DNA from: Procambarus clarkii
Lineage: Eukaryota > Arthropoda > Malacostraca > Decapoda > Cambaridae
Assembly (NCBI RefSeq): GCF_040958095.1
Contig: NC_091152.1
Location: 17,950,796-18,014,795, forward strand
DNA length: 64,000 bases
Direction: 5' to 3'
How positions within the stretch are numbered: the stretch's first letter is position 1; each line of letters begins with the position of its first letter. The notes below the pieces were generated by a model, which worked only from the letters and a program-made list of their open reading frames with translations, ran no database searches and was not told the origin of the DNA. Positions 52,001 through 60,821 of the stretch are shown piece after piece. The position numbers were made by a program, and so were the translations under genes.

Positions 52001-55000
52001 AAGACTAAACTGGAAAAGGTTCAAAGGTTTGCCACCAGACTAGTACCCGAGCTGAGAGGTATGAGCTACGAGGAGAGACTACGGGAATTAAACCTCACTT
52101 CGCTGGAAGACAGAAGAGTTAGGGGGGACATGATCACCACATTCAAGATTCTGAAGGGGATTGATAGGGTAGATAAAGACAGTCTATTTAACACAAGGGG
52201 AACACGCACAAGGGGACACAGGTGGAAACTGAGTGCCCAAATGAGCCACAGAGATATTAGAAAGAACTTTTTTAGTGTCAGAGTGGTTGACAAATGGAAT
52301 GCATTAGGGGGTGATGTGGTGGAGGCTCACTCCATACACAGTTTCAAGTGTAGATATGACAGAGCCCGATAGGCTCAGGAATCTGTACACCTGTTGATTG
52401 ACGGTTGAGAGGCGGGACCAAAGAGCCAGAGCTCAACCCCCGCAAACACAACTAGGTGAGTACACTACAGCCACTCACACACACACTACAGCCACTCTCA
52501 CACACACTACAGCCACTCTCACACACACTACAGCCACTCACACACACACTACAGCCACTCTCACACACACTACAGCCACTCACACACACACTACAGCCAC
52601 TCACACACACACACACTACAGCCACTCTCACACACACACCCTACAGCCACTCACACACACACACACTACAGCCACTCACACACACACTACAGCCACTCTC
52701 ACACACACACACACTACAGCCACTCACACACACACACACTACAGCCACTCTCACACACACACACTACAGCCACTCTCACACACACACACTACAGCCACTC
52801 ACACACACACTACAGCCACTCACACACACACACACTACAGCCACTCTCACACACACACACTACAGCCACTCACACACACCCTACAGCCACTCACACACAC
52901 ACACACTACAGCCACTCTCACACACACACACTACAGCCACTCTCACACACACACACTACAGCCACTCACACACACACTACAGCCACTCTCACACACACAC
53001 ACTACAGCCACTCTCACACACACACACTACAGCCACTCACACACACTACAGCCACTCACACACACACACACTACAGCCACTCTCACACACACACACTACA
53101 GCCACTCACACACACACACACTACAGCCACTCACACACACACACACTACAGCCACTCTCACACACACACACTACAGCCACTCACACACACACACACTACA
53201 GCCACTCTCACACACACACACTACAGCCACTCACACACACACACACTACAGCCACTCACACACACACACACTACAGCCACTCTCACACACACACACTACA
53301 GCCACTCACACACACACTACAGCCACTCACACACACACTACAGCCACTCACACACACACTACAGCCACTCACACACACACACTACAGCCACTCACACACA
53401 CACACTACAGCCACTCACACACACACACTACAGCCACTCACACACACACTACAGCCACTCACACACACACTACAGCCACTCACACACACACTACAGCCAC
53501 TCACACACACACTACAGTCACTCACACACACACACTACAGCCACTCACACACACACTACAGCCACTCACACACACACACACACTACAGCCACTCACACAC
53601 ACACACTACAACAACTCTCACACACACACTACAGTCACTCACACACACACACACTACAGCCACTCACACACACACACTACAGCCACTCACACACACACAC
53701 TACAACCACTCTCACACACACACTACAGTCACTCACACACACACACACTACAACCACTCTCACACACACACTACAGTCACTCACACACACTACAACCACT
53801 CTCACACACACACTACAGTCACTCACACACACACACTACAGCCACTCACACACACACACTACAGCCACTCACACACACACACTACAGTCACTCACACTGT
53901 TACGGACCCGAGTTCAACGTCCGAGCACGGAGCAGTGACGACCACGCCATCTGTGGGTCAGCTCCCGAAACCCCCTTCAAATGGACGGCGCCATCAAGTG
54001 AGGACAGGAAATACCAGCCACAAGGGCTAGTTTCCCGTCCTGATCAGCTCATAACACAGCCGCTGCTGACCTCTGGTGAGGTGGTGCTTAGACAGCAACG
54101 CCATCTATGGAGTGGATAGGTGGGCGTTTGGGTCTGAGCCGGTAAGTGACATGCCCTAGTGTGTCCCTAGTACTGATGACGTGTCTGATTACAGAGTCGA
54201 CCTGGGACTGCTGTAATGAACGTTGGATGAGTCTACCCAAGGCAGTCGTCTTGTCTCCAAGTGTTTGCTGCAGCAGCTGTGAGTCGCCCCCCGGATGAAC
54301 ACTGTGGTGTTACCCTGCCTGTGACGAGGCAGTTGAGGGATTGTAGTACCCGGGACTGACTTGTGGAGACGTTTAACCACTGGGGTGTTGTGGCGAGGAG
54401 AGTGGTCTGTGGGATCACACGAGGCTCCTGACTAGGGTTCGCGACCTTAGTATCGATCGTGGAGTGGCCTAACCAGCGTCGCTGATTGGAACCTGCCAGC
54501 TACCGCCTGGACTTGTGGTTGATGGCCTCCACAACGGTGCCCCCAGTGGAACTGTGATTTGGCTGGCCGGTGGCCAGGGTAGACTCAATAGGATCGAAGG
54601 ATTCATCGTGAGGCCACAAGAGGACCAAGAGCTTAGCACCGATGAGCACCGTGAACGTCCAGAGTCTTCAGAAGAAGACTACGTTGTGCATTCTAGTGTT
54701 TATACCCCCCCCCCCGTGTAATCGTTTATATAGTATTTATGGTGATGGTAATAATTATATTATTAAGTTTTTGCCTTTATTTCCCTTCCCCTTTAATTTA
54801 CTTGCGTTACGGATCACATCCCTTGAAAGCCACTACTAGCTTGGGGCCGGATACCCTACCTCTATTTACATCAGAGAAAGAACCCGGTTGCGACCCGAGA
54901 GGGCCGTAACACACACACACACACACTACAACCACTCACACACACACACTACAGTCACTCACACACACACACTACAGCCACACACACACTACAGCCACTC

Positions 55001-56779
55001 ACACACACACACTACAGCCACTCACACACACACACACACACTACAACCACTCTCACACACACACTACAGTCACTCACACACACACACACTACAGCCACTC
55101 ACACACACACACTACAGCCACTCACACACACACACACTACAACCACTCTCACACACACACTACAGCCACTCTCACACACACACTACAGCCACTCACACAC
55201 ACACATACACTACAACCACTCACACACACACACTACAGCCACTCTCACACACACATACACTACAACCACTCACACACACACACTACAACCACTCACACAC
55301 ACACACTACAACCACTCACACTCACACACTACAGCCACACACACACACACTACAGCCACACACACATACACTACAACCACTCACACACACACACACTACA
55401 ACCACTCACACACACACACTACAACCACTCACACACACACACTACAGCCACACACACACACACTACAGCCACACACACACACACTACAGCCACACACACA
55501 TACACTACAACCACTCACACACTCCCCCTTCCCCACTGACATCTGCCTCGTAGGAGGGCCATCCAGGGCCAGGCCAGGAGGGGGGCGTCGTGCCCGTCAA
55601 TGATCCTGTCAGTAAGGGCGGAGACGCCGCAGGAGGTGGGCAGGACGGGCTTCACCAGATTCCCCGGCCCCGGGGCGGCGGCTCCAGGAGACGAGCAGCA
55701 CACCAGAGGGAAGTTGTTGTCGAAGCCGCAGATGGCGCTGTGGAGGATGGAACAGTTATTGTGGTCACGCACCTTTGTGTGTGGCCGCGCATCTTTGTGT
55801 GTGGCCACACACCTTTCTATGTGGCCACAGACAAACAAGACAGCAGAGACATGATCATAACATCATAGATTGTTACATTCACTGTAACTATTTACTGACA
55901 CAAATAATGTTTTTTTCCAAAAGTAGAAACAGATGATACTGTAATAGTGTAATACTGAGCAAGTCCAGTGTGCATGAGCAAGGGTTGGACGGGAGGAAGT
56001 GTAATACTGAGCAAGTCCATCATGAGCAGGGGTTGGACGGGAGGCAATGTAACAGTGAACAAGTCCAGAGAGCATGAACAGGGGGTTGGACGTACACAGA
56101 GAGGAAGGGGGACTTACCTGCGCAAGGTGTCGACTGCTTGCGGGGGCGCCCGTCCTGCCTTTATCAGGTTGAGGAGAGTGAGGAGCGCGGGACAGTTGAT
56201 GATGGGCCCACACACGCCCCGCCGGCCCCTCGCCGTACAACCTGCCACACACACATACTTAATAACTGCCACACTCTGGTAGATGGCAGAGAGGCGAGGC
56301 ACGCCAACCTGGCCAAGGGTGACCAGTATACACACCAACATGTAGTGAGACATAATTGGGGGATAGAGATGTAGAAACAACAGTTTCTACAAATATTTAC
56401 TTGCAAATTGTTTTAAGTAATCAAGGTACAGTACTTTAAATTTGAGTTTAAATCCTTAGAAAGTATGTGAAGGGAAATACATTTGTACTGTACTTCCTGT
56501 GGCGTCCAATACAGCTGCTTGCAGAATATAGGAAAGAGAACAGAGTTAAAAAAAATAGTTTTAACTAAATGTGTTTGAGCAATATACAGTTTTCTTACCA
56601 ATATACAGTTGATGTTCTTACCATGTTTTAAAATCAACTGGGAAAAGATTACTGGAATCAAAATACAAAACATGGGTTTTGATACAGCAATTTACAAAAC
56701 TATAGTATTTTTGTAAATCTCTAATTAAATGTGCAATCAATAGAAATAAAGAACAAAAAATAACTTGAAATATTAAGTA

Positions 56780-56870
<91 letters not shown>

Positions 56871-59295
56871 TCACCGAGTTGTGTGTGCGGGGGTTGAGCT
56901 TTGCTCTCAGCCAGCTGGCTCTTTTGCTCAAAGCCAGCCTGGCTGGCTTTGATATGTGCTGCAGGAGACAGGTCTGGCGTGATATCAACCCCCAAGTCTT
57001 TTTCCTTCTCTGACTCCTGAAGAATTTCCTCTCCCAGATGATACTTTGTATCCGGCCTCCTGCTCCCTACACCTATCTTCATTACATTACATTTGGTTGG
57101 GGTAAACTCTAACAACCATTTGTTCGACCATTCCTTCAGCTTGTCTAGGTCTTCTTGAAGCCTCAAACAGTCCTCTTCTGTTTTAATCCTTCTCATAATT
57201 TTGGCATCGTCCGCAAACATTGAGAGAAATGAATCTATACCCTCCGGGAGATCATTTACATATATCAGAAACAAGATAGGTCCGAGTACAGAGCCCTGTG
57301 GGACTCCACTGGTGACTTCACGCCAATCAGGGGTCTCACCCCTCACCGTAACTCTCTGCTTCCTATTGCTTAGGTACTCTCTTATCCACTGGAGCACCAT
57401 ACCAGCTACACCTGCCTGTCTCTCCAGCTTATGTACCAGAGGCCAGATTCACGAAAGTTCTTACGCAAGCACTTACGAACGTGTACATCTTTCCCCAATC
57501 TTTGACGGCTTTGGTTACATTTATTAAACAGTTTACAAGCATGAAAACTTCCCATTCAACTGTTGTTATTGTTATAAACAGCCTCCTGGTGCTTCGGAGC
57601 TTATTAACTGTTTAATAATTGGAAACAAAGCCGCCAAAGAGTGAGAAAAGATGTACAGGTTCGTAAGTGCTTGCGTAAGTGCTTTCGTGAATCTGGTCCC
57701 AGCCTCTTATGCGATACTGTGTCAAAGGCTTTCTGACAATCCAAGAAAATGCAGTCCGCCCAGCCCTCTCTTTCTTGCTTAATCTGTGTCACCTGATCGT
57801 AGAATTCTATCAAGCCTGTAAGGCAAGATTTACCCTCCCTGAACCCATGTTGACGATTTGTCACGAAGTCTCTTCTCTCCAGATATGATACCAGGTTTTT
57901 TCTCACGATCTTCTCCATCACCTTGCATGGTATACAAGTCAAGGACACTGGCCTGTAGTTCAGTGCCTCTTGCCTGTCGCCCTTTTTGTATATTGGGACT
58001 ACATTCGCCATCTTCCATATTTCTGGTAGGTCTCCCGTCTCCAGTGACCTACTATACACTATTGTGTGGCAAGCAAAGTGCCTCTGTACACTCTTTCAGT
58101 ACCCATGGTGAGATCCCATCTGGACCAACAGCCTTTCTAACATCCAGATCTAGCAGGTGTCTCTTGACCTCCTCTCTCGTAATTTCGAACTCTTCCAAGG
58201 CCGCCTGGTTTACTTCCCTTTCTCCTAGCACAATGACCTTACCTTGTTCTGTTGTGAAGACCTCCTGGAACATTTTGTTGAGTTCATCACACACCTCTTT
58301 GTCATTCCCTGTATACCTGTCCTCGCCTGTTCTAAGTTTCACTACCTGTTCTTTCACTGTTGTTTTTCTTCTGATGTGACTGTGGAGTAGCTTTGGTTCG
58401 GTCTTGGCTTTGTTTGCTATATCATTTTCATAACTTTTCTCTGCTTCTCTTCTCACCCTGACATACTCATTCCTGGTTCTCTGGTATCTCTCTCTGCTTT
58501 CTTGTGTTCTGTTATTCCGGAAGTTCCTCCACGCCCTTTTGTTCAGTTTCTTCGCTTCCATACATGCCCTATTATACCATGGATTCTTCTGTTGCTTCTT
58601 GGATTTTTCCTTTCGGGCCGGGATGAACCTGTTTACAGCCTCCTGACACTTTTGGGTGACATAGTCCATCACATCTTGTACAGACTTAGCTCTGAGGTCT
58701 GTGTTCCAAGGTATTTCCCTTAGGAAGCTTCTCATCTCCTCATAATTTCCCTTTGGGTAAGAAAGCCTTTTGTTTCCTAGTTCTTTTTGGGGAGATAATT
58801 CCTAGCTCTACCAGGTACTCAAAGTTCAATACACTGTGGTCACTCATTCCCAAGGGTGCTTCCATTTTGACTTCCCTTATATCCCACTCATTTAGGGTAA
58901 ATATCAAATCAAGCATTGCTGGTTCATCTTCTCCTCTCATTCTTGTTGGTTCCTTGATTTGCTGGCTTAGAAAGTTTCTTGTTGCCGCGTCCAGCAGCTT
59001 AGCTCTCCATGTTTCTGGTCCTCCATGCGGGTCTCTGTTCTCCCAATCTATCTTCCCGTGGTTGAAGTCTTCCATGATTAGTAGTCCAGATCCATTCCTG
59101 CTAGCAACAGAAGCTGTTCTCTCTATTATGTTAATGGTGGCCATGTTGTTTCTATCATATTCCTGTCTGGGTCTTCTGTCATTTGGTGGTGGATTATATA
59201 TGACTACGACTATAATTTTTTGCCCTCCAGTTGTTATGGTACCTATTATGTAGTCACTGAAACCTTCACATCCCTGAACAACTAACTCCCCTCCT

Positions 59296-59341
<46 letters not shown>

Positions 59342-60343
59342 CACCTAGTTGTGTCTGCAGGATCGAGCATTGACTCTTGGATCCCGCCTTTCGAGCATCG
59401 GTTGTTTACAGCAATGACTCCTGTCCCATTTCCCTATCATACCTGGTTTTAAAATTATGAATAGTATTTGCTTCCACAACCTGTTCCTGAAGTGCATTCC
59501 ATTTCCCCACTACTCTCACGCTAAAAGAAAACTTCCTAACATCTCTGTGACTCATCTGAGTTTCAAGCTTCCATCCATGTCCCCTCGTTCTGTTACTATT
59601 CCGTGTGAACATTTCGTCCCTGTCCACTCTGTCAATCCCTCTGAGTATCTTATACGTTCCTTTCATGTCCCCCCTCTCCCTTCTTCTTTCTAGTGTCGTA
59701 AGGCACAGTTCCCTCAGGCGCTCCTCATACCCCATCCCTCGTAGCTCTGGGACGAGTCTCGTTGCAAACCTCTGAACCTTTTCCAGTTTCATTATATGCT
59801 TCTTCAGATGGGGACTCCATGATGAGGCGTCATACTCTAAGACTGGCCTTACGTAGGCAGTGTAAAGCGCCCTAAATGCCTCCTTACTTAGGTTTCTGAA
59901 TGATGTTCTAACTTTTGCCAGTGTAGAGTACGCTGCTGTCGTTATCCTATTTATATGTGCCTCAGGAGATAGATTAGGTGTTACGTCCACCCCCAGGTCT
60001 CTTTCACGCGTCGTTACAGGTAGGCTGTTCCCCTTCATTGTGTACTGTCCCTTTGGTCTCCTATCTCCTAGTCCCATTTCCATAACTTTACATTTGCTCG
60101 TGTTGAATTCCAGTAGCCATTTCTCTGACCATCTCTGCAACCTGTTCAGGTCCTCTTGGAGGATCCTGCAATCCTCATCTGTCACAACTCTTCTCATCAA
60201 CTTTGCGTCATCCGCAAACATCGACATGTAGGACTCTACGCCTGTAAACATGTCGTTAACATATACAAGAAATAGAATTGGTCCCAGCACCGATCCTTGT
60301 GGTACTCCACTTGTTACTGTTCGCCAGTCCGACTTCTCACCCT

Positions 60344-60441
<98 letters not shown>

Positions 60442-60688
60442 TGAATGTGTAGAATGTGAATGTGTGTGAATGAGCAAGCACGTTGTTGTTGTTATAGACT
60501 CAGCTCATCGGAACATAAGTTCCAAGTATCATGGTCTATGGTGAGCCCGTAGAGCGTGCAGGCTTGAGAAAGATAGTAAGAGAGCATGAAGATAGTGTTG
60601 ACCATCACTTACTGGCTCCTTGCTGTGCGTCACAACCCACCGTCACCATCGCTGTCACCATCATCATCATCGCCGTGAACCGACCCAT
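27845..60688 (-). CDS. Gene A: CLIP-domain serine protease, complete, 8 coding exons
   Basis: Predicted secreted zymogen of the arthropod CLIP-protease family (easter / prophenoloxidase-activating type), which acts in extracellular cascades. Eight exons joined at GT..AG sites give 369 residues, with intron phases 1,2,1,2,1,1,1. Order: Met-rich signal peptide (about 1-21); CLIP domain with six Cys (27, 36, 42, 70, 80, 81); linker with Cys103; activation site R111 then IIDG; S1 domain 112-369. The triad is His156 (TAAHC), Asp213 (NDIALL) and Ser317 (GDSGGP). Asp311, six residues before Ser317, predicts trypsin-like cleavage after Arg/Lys. Canonical disulphide partners are present: C141/C157, C289/C304, C313/C344 and C103/C234. 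C181/C186 fits the extra loop of this subgroup. C208 and C211, just before the catalytic Asp, are unusual. The substrate cannot be read from sequence; proPO activation or clotting are possibilities. The only soft point is the exon 7 acceptor. Confidence 0.93.
28207..32866. repeat. Minisatellite made from the exon 7/intron 7 junction, about 110 copies
   Basis: The unit is 40-45 bp. On the gene strand it is GTAAGTGTGG (first ten intron bases) followed by AGGACAAGGACACCTGCAGG and G(n)ACTCTG, i.e. the last 30 bases of exon 7 encoding K-D-T-C-R-G-D-S plus the first base of the next codon. Length varies because the G run ranges from about 5 to 10; exon 7 itself has 6. The array starts exactly at the exon 7 donor and fills most of intron 7. 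Other variants include GTGGTGAGGA and GGACCAGGACACC. The very long open frames on the plus strand are shadows of this. Confidence 0.97.
32867..33022 (-). CDS. Gene A exon 7: catalytic serine motif
   Basis: Encodes residues 267-317: LQQVQLPI, QYCE (C289), MVLCAGG (C304) and GKDTCRGDS with Asp311 (S1 pocket) and catalytic Ser317. The exon ends in TCT-G just before GTAAGTGTGG; that G plus GC of exon 8 restores GDSGGP. The acceptor AATTCCAG at 33030-33023 has a weak pyrimidine tract. A second in-frame AG eight or nine bases further in (GTCAG) would drop three residues, so the first three codons are uncertain. The last 30 bases of this exon are the parent of the adjacent minisatellite. Confidence 0.92.
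33075..34735 (+). pseudogene. LINE RT fragment with (TAAA)n tail in intron 6
   Basis: Frame reading CQFGFRSQKSTNDAI, LFIDLIKAFDTVNH, ILGPLLFLIYINDLP; the FADD box is damaged (FVVNPH). Then WMSTNKLTLNIEKT and a C-terminal part at 33972-34268 with SLWNSLPIELKSC. 3' UTR ends in CTTCTTGTATATAAATAAAT repeats at 34691-34735. Antisense to gene A. Confidence 0.88.
34736..35140. other. No gene seen (intron 6)
   Basis: AT-rich unique sequence. Confidence 0.5.
35141..36745. repeat. 20-bp minisatellite, about 80 copies
   Basis: Unit CCTCTCTCATACACTGTTCC, with GTTACC, GTTCTC, CACTTCC and 18-bp or 16-bp variants enriched toward 36400-36745. Inside intron 6, about 300 bp from the exon 6 donor. Confidence 0.97.
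36746..37052. other. Intron 6 start: LINE 3' tail and short repeats
   Basis: 36885-36935 is a LINE 3' end (GGACCAAAGAGCTAAAGCTC ... AACTAGGTGAGTAC). 36975-37045 holds short mirror-like repeats of ACACTGTACACAGTGTGAC next to the donor. Confidence 0.6.
37053..37166 (-). CDS. Gene A exon 6: VPICLP to AGWG segment
   Basis: Encodes residues 229-265: VVPICLPL (Cys234 is the expected partner of linker Cys103) and WAAGWGTT, the typical S1 core strand. The acceptor ATTACAG precedes TA, which completes codon C-TA (Leu228). Donor GTTAGT at 37052-37047. Confidence 0.93.
37400..39610 (+). pseudogene. CR1-like LINE, endonuclease to thumb, cut by minisatellite
   Basis: Endonuclease remnants (MGDF; SDH near 37725), the linker with DFRKADFNSLR, then RT: KPNKSPGPDEVFARVL, VPESWKVANVDPIFKKGD, VSGVPQGSVLGPLLF and CKFAD (FADD damaged), ending at NLSYEERLTKLKLYSLERR, directly against the array at 39611. 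Many stops. Same family as 17071-18225. Intron 5 of gene A, antisense. Confidence 0.87.
39611..49153. repeat. 9.5-kb CAC-rich minisatellite, nearly 300 copies
   Basis: Unit CTGCCAGTGTAGTGTGAAC followed by a (CAC)n run of varying length, about 26-48 bp in all; TGTTG and TGTAG variants interleave, with TGTTG denser toward 39.6-42 kb. Unit length is 3n+1, so each minus-strand frame cycles through Gly-, Trp- and Val-runs with no stop, giving spurious frames up to 1434 codons. Fills most of intron 5 and ends 45 bp from the exon 5 donor. Confidence 0.98.
49205..49392 (-). CDS. Gene A exon 5: catalytic aspartate
   Basis: Encodes residues 166-227: SVRIGEH, the extra-disulphide loop DCEKGIC, the QDIPV and VINHPEY strands, and NDIALLRL with catalytic Asp213. 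Acceptor CCTCCGCAG; donor GTTAGT at 49204-49199. The acceptor lies 22 bases from the 69-bp inverted repeat in intron 4. The non-consensus CPEC just before NDIALL adds two cysteines (208, 211). Confidence 0.94.
49415..49561. repeat. 69-bp perfect inverted repeat, 9-bp spacer
   Basis: Arms 49415-49483 and 49493-49561 are exact reverse complements by base-by-base check; spacer CAATCGACT. It lies wholly in intron 4, ending 22 bp before the exon 5 acceptor. Each arm contains GGTCCAGGACGGACCGAAAC. Confidence 0.97.
49562..49735. other. Rest of intron 4
   Basis: Between the inverted repeat and the exon 4 donor; no feature recognised. Confidence 0.5.
49736..49832 (-). CDS. Gene A exon 4: catalytic histidine
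   Basis: Encodes residues 134-164, including WFCGGVLIS and LTAAHCF with catalytic His156. I chose the acceptor ACCAACAG at 49840-49833 over GGACAG eleven bases further in, because only the former keeps the phase from exon 3. Donor GTAAGT at 49735-49730. Confidence 0.93.
49935..50676. repeat. CA-rich minisatellite, part 1
   Basis: Units of about 17-26 bp: CACTCACACACACACTACAG plus C, with TATAAC and TCTC variants and a variable CA run. Begins about 100 bp from the exon 4 acceptor in intron 3. Continues after the LINE at 52463. Confidence 0.95.
50687..52462 (+). mobile_element. 5'-truncated LINE with intact RT frame
   Basis: Uninterrupted frame to a stop at 52372. RT blocks: KAVGPDGISPWVLKE, NYRPVSLTCIPCKVMEK, QHGFREGKSC, CRKAFDTVPHKRL, SGVPQGSVLGPILF and the FADD active site about residue 300. 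Then a thumb and C-terminal region (RPILEYAAPAWSPYL, FATRLVPELRGM, SVRVVDKWNALGG). The 3' UTR ends AACACAACTAGGTGAGTA. The endonuclease is missing, and the first codon of the open frame is GTG inside the fragment, so it is 5' truncated and not autonomous. It is inserted in the CA-rich array, antisense to gene A. Its intactness suggests a young copy. Confidence 0.93.
52463..53897. repeat. CA-rich minisatellite, part 2
   Basis: Same units as 49935-50676, directly abutting the LINE 3' end and the LTR 5' end. Confidence 0.95.
53898..54911. mobile_element. Solo LTR, about 1.0 kb
   Basis: Begins TGTTACGGACCC and ends GGGCCGTAACA, giving 8-bp inverted ends TGTTACGG/CCGTAACA. CACAC flanks both sides, consistent with a 5-bp target duplication, although the target is itself CA repeat. 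No internal retroviral genes and no second LTR, so it is a solo LTR of an LTR retrotransposon (perhaps Gypsy-like). Confidence 0.75.
54912..55523. repeat. CA-rich minisatellite, part 3
   Basis: Same array, more ACAACC variants; ends about 12 bp from the exon 3 donor. Confidence 0.95.
55541..55737 (-). CDS. Gene A exon 3: end of CLIP, linker, activation site
   Basis: Encodes residues 68-132. Contains AICGF and VCC, which are CLIP cysteines 4-6 (C70, C80, C81), a Pro/Gly/Ala linker, linker Cys103 (TSCG), and the cleavage site R111 followed by IIDG, the new N-terminus whose Ile forms the activating salt bridge in S1 proteases. Acceptor CCTCCACAG; donor GTCAGT at 55540-55535. The final T joins TT of exon 4 to make Phe133. 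Confidence 0.93.
55750..55835. repeat. Short tandem repeat beside the exon 3 acceptor
   Basis: About three copies of a 21-23-bp unit (CACCTTTGTGTGTGGCCAC and variants) within intron 2, starting about 20 bp from the acceptor. Confidence 0.8.
55942..56098. repeat. Short tandem repeat beside the exon 2 donor
   Basis: About three copies of a roughly 52-55-bp unit containing GAGCAAGTCCA and GGGTTGGACGGGAGG. Ends about 14 bp before the GTAAGT of intron 2. Confidence 0.82.
56118..56241 (-). CDS. Gene A exon 2: first part of CLIP domain
   Basis: Encodes residues 27-66 plus split codons at both ends. It carries CLIP cysteines 1-3 (C27, C36, C42) and the Leu-rich CPALLTLLNL helix. The acceptor is GGCAG with a GT-rich tract upstream; the donor is GTAAGT at 56117-56112. 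The first two bases complete AGT (Ser26) with exon 1, and the last two (AG) take C from exon 3 to give Ser67. Confidence 0.92.
56242..56782. other. No gene seen (intron 1)
   Basis: AT-rich intronic sequence upstream of the exon 2 acceptor. Confidence 0.55.
56783..56868. repeat. (GT)n microsatellite, 86 bp
   Basis: Pure dinucleotide run. In the orientation of the adjoining LINE it is a (CA)n tail directly after its 3' end. Confidence 0.97.
56869..59297 (-). pseudogene. LINE with endonuclease and RT, internally deleted and interrupted
   Basis: Read from 59297 down. Endonuclease 59144-58740 (LIMEDFNHGKIDWEN, GMSDHSVLNF); linker 58735-58400; RT with AVGPDGISPWVLKE; then TSGVPQGSVLGPILF and FADDAKIM (57400-56970). 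After DLSPAAHIK the sequence jumps straight to the 3' UTR, so about 650 bp (thumb and C-terminus) is deleted compared with 50687-52462. A MITE sits at 57440-57699. In intron 1, same strand as gene A. Confidence 0.9.
57440..57699. mobile_element. MITE, 260 bp, Harbinger-like
   Basis: Ends AGGCCAGATTCACGAAAG and, reversed, GGACCAGATTCACGAAAG. The inverted ends extend about 90 bp, including CTTACGCAAGCACTTACGAA and TTATTAAACAGTT. Comparison with the uninterrupted LINE at about 51345-51365 shows a CAG target duplication (57437-57439 and 57700-57702), fitting the 3-bp CWG target of PIF/Harbinger elements. No transposase. Confidence 0.85.
59298..59338. repeat. (GT)n microsatellite
   Basis: Forms a (CA)n tail immediately after the 3' end of the LINE at 59339-60343 (minus strand). 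Confidence 0.95.
59339..60343 (-). mobile_element. 5'-truncated LINE, RT palm to C-terminus
   Basis: Open frame 60290-59406: GPILFLVYVNDM, MFADDAKLMRR (FADD), WSEKWLLEFNTSKCKVM, RPVLEYDASSWSPHL, SFSVRVVGKWNALQEQ, then a stop and a short 3' UTR ending CACAACTAGGTGAGTAC. The 5' end is truncated within the GTPQGS block at a (GT)n tract. Related to, but diverged from, the LINE at 50687. Confidence 0.92.
60344..60439. repeat. (GT)n microsatellite, about 96 bp
   Basis: Abuts the truncated 5' end of the previous LINE; about 170 bp from the exon 1 donor of gene A. Confidence 0.96.
60613..60688 (-). CDS. Gene A exon 1: signal peptide
   Basis: Encodes residues 1-25 plus the first base of codon 26. 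The ATG is at 60688-60686. Met-rich hydrophobic stretch MMMMVTAMVTVG, likely cleaved near the CDA/QQ boundary. The donor GTAAGT lies at 60612-60607. Eight bases upstream of the ATG there is an acceptor (CCGCAG, then GTGTGATA), so a 5' UTR intron probably precedes this exon; its upstream partner was not found. The exon is paired with exon 2 because the phase matches and because the same exon, of identical 76-nt length, occurs in gene B. Confidence 0.88.
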
Positions 60689-60734
60689 TATCACACCTGC
60701 GGATCAAAAATCAAAATATCACCATTAGTCATCA

Positions 60735-60737
<3 letters not shown>

Positions 60738-60819
<82 letters not shown>
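60738..60819. repeat. (TA)n microsatellite
   Basis: Pure TA run about 40 bp upstream of the gene A exon 1 acceptor; also the left edge of the Penelope-like fragment. Confidence 0.97.

Positions 60820-60821
<2 letters not shown>

Noticed and set aside
50681..52372. Host gene of 563 codons
   Set aside because: RT of a 5'-truncated LINE; the first codon is GTG inside the fragment.
53898..54911. Endogenous virus with genes
   Set aside because: Only a solo LTR; no gag, pol or env sequence is present.
56773..57013. Poly-Cys/Val and His/Thr small proteins
   Set aside because: (GT)n microsatellite read in frame.
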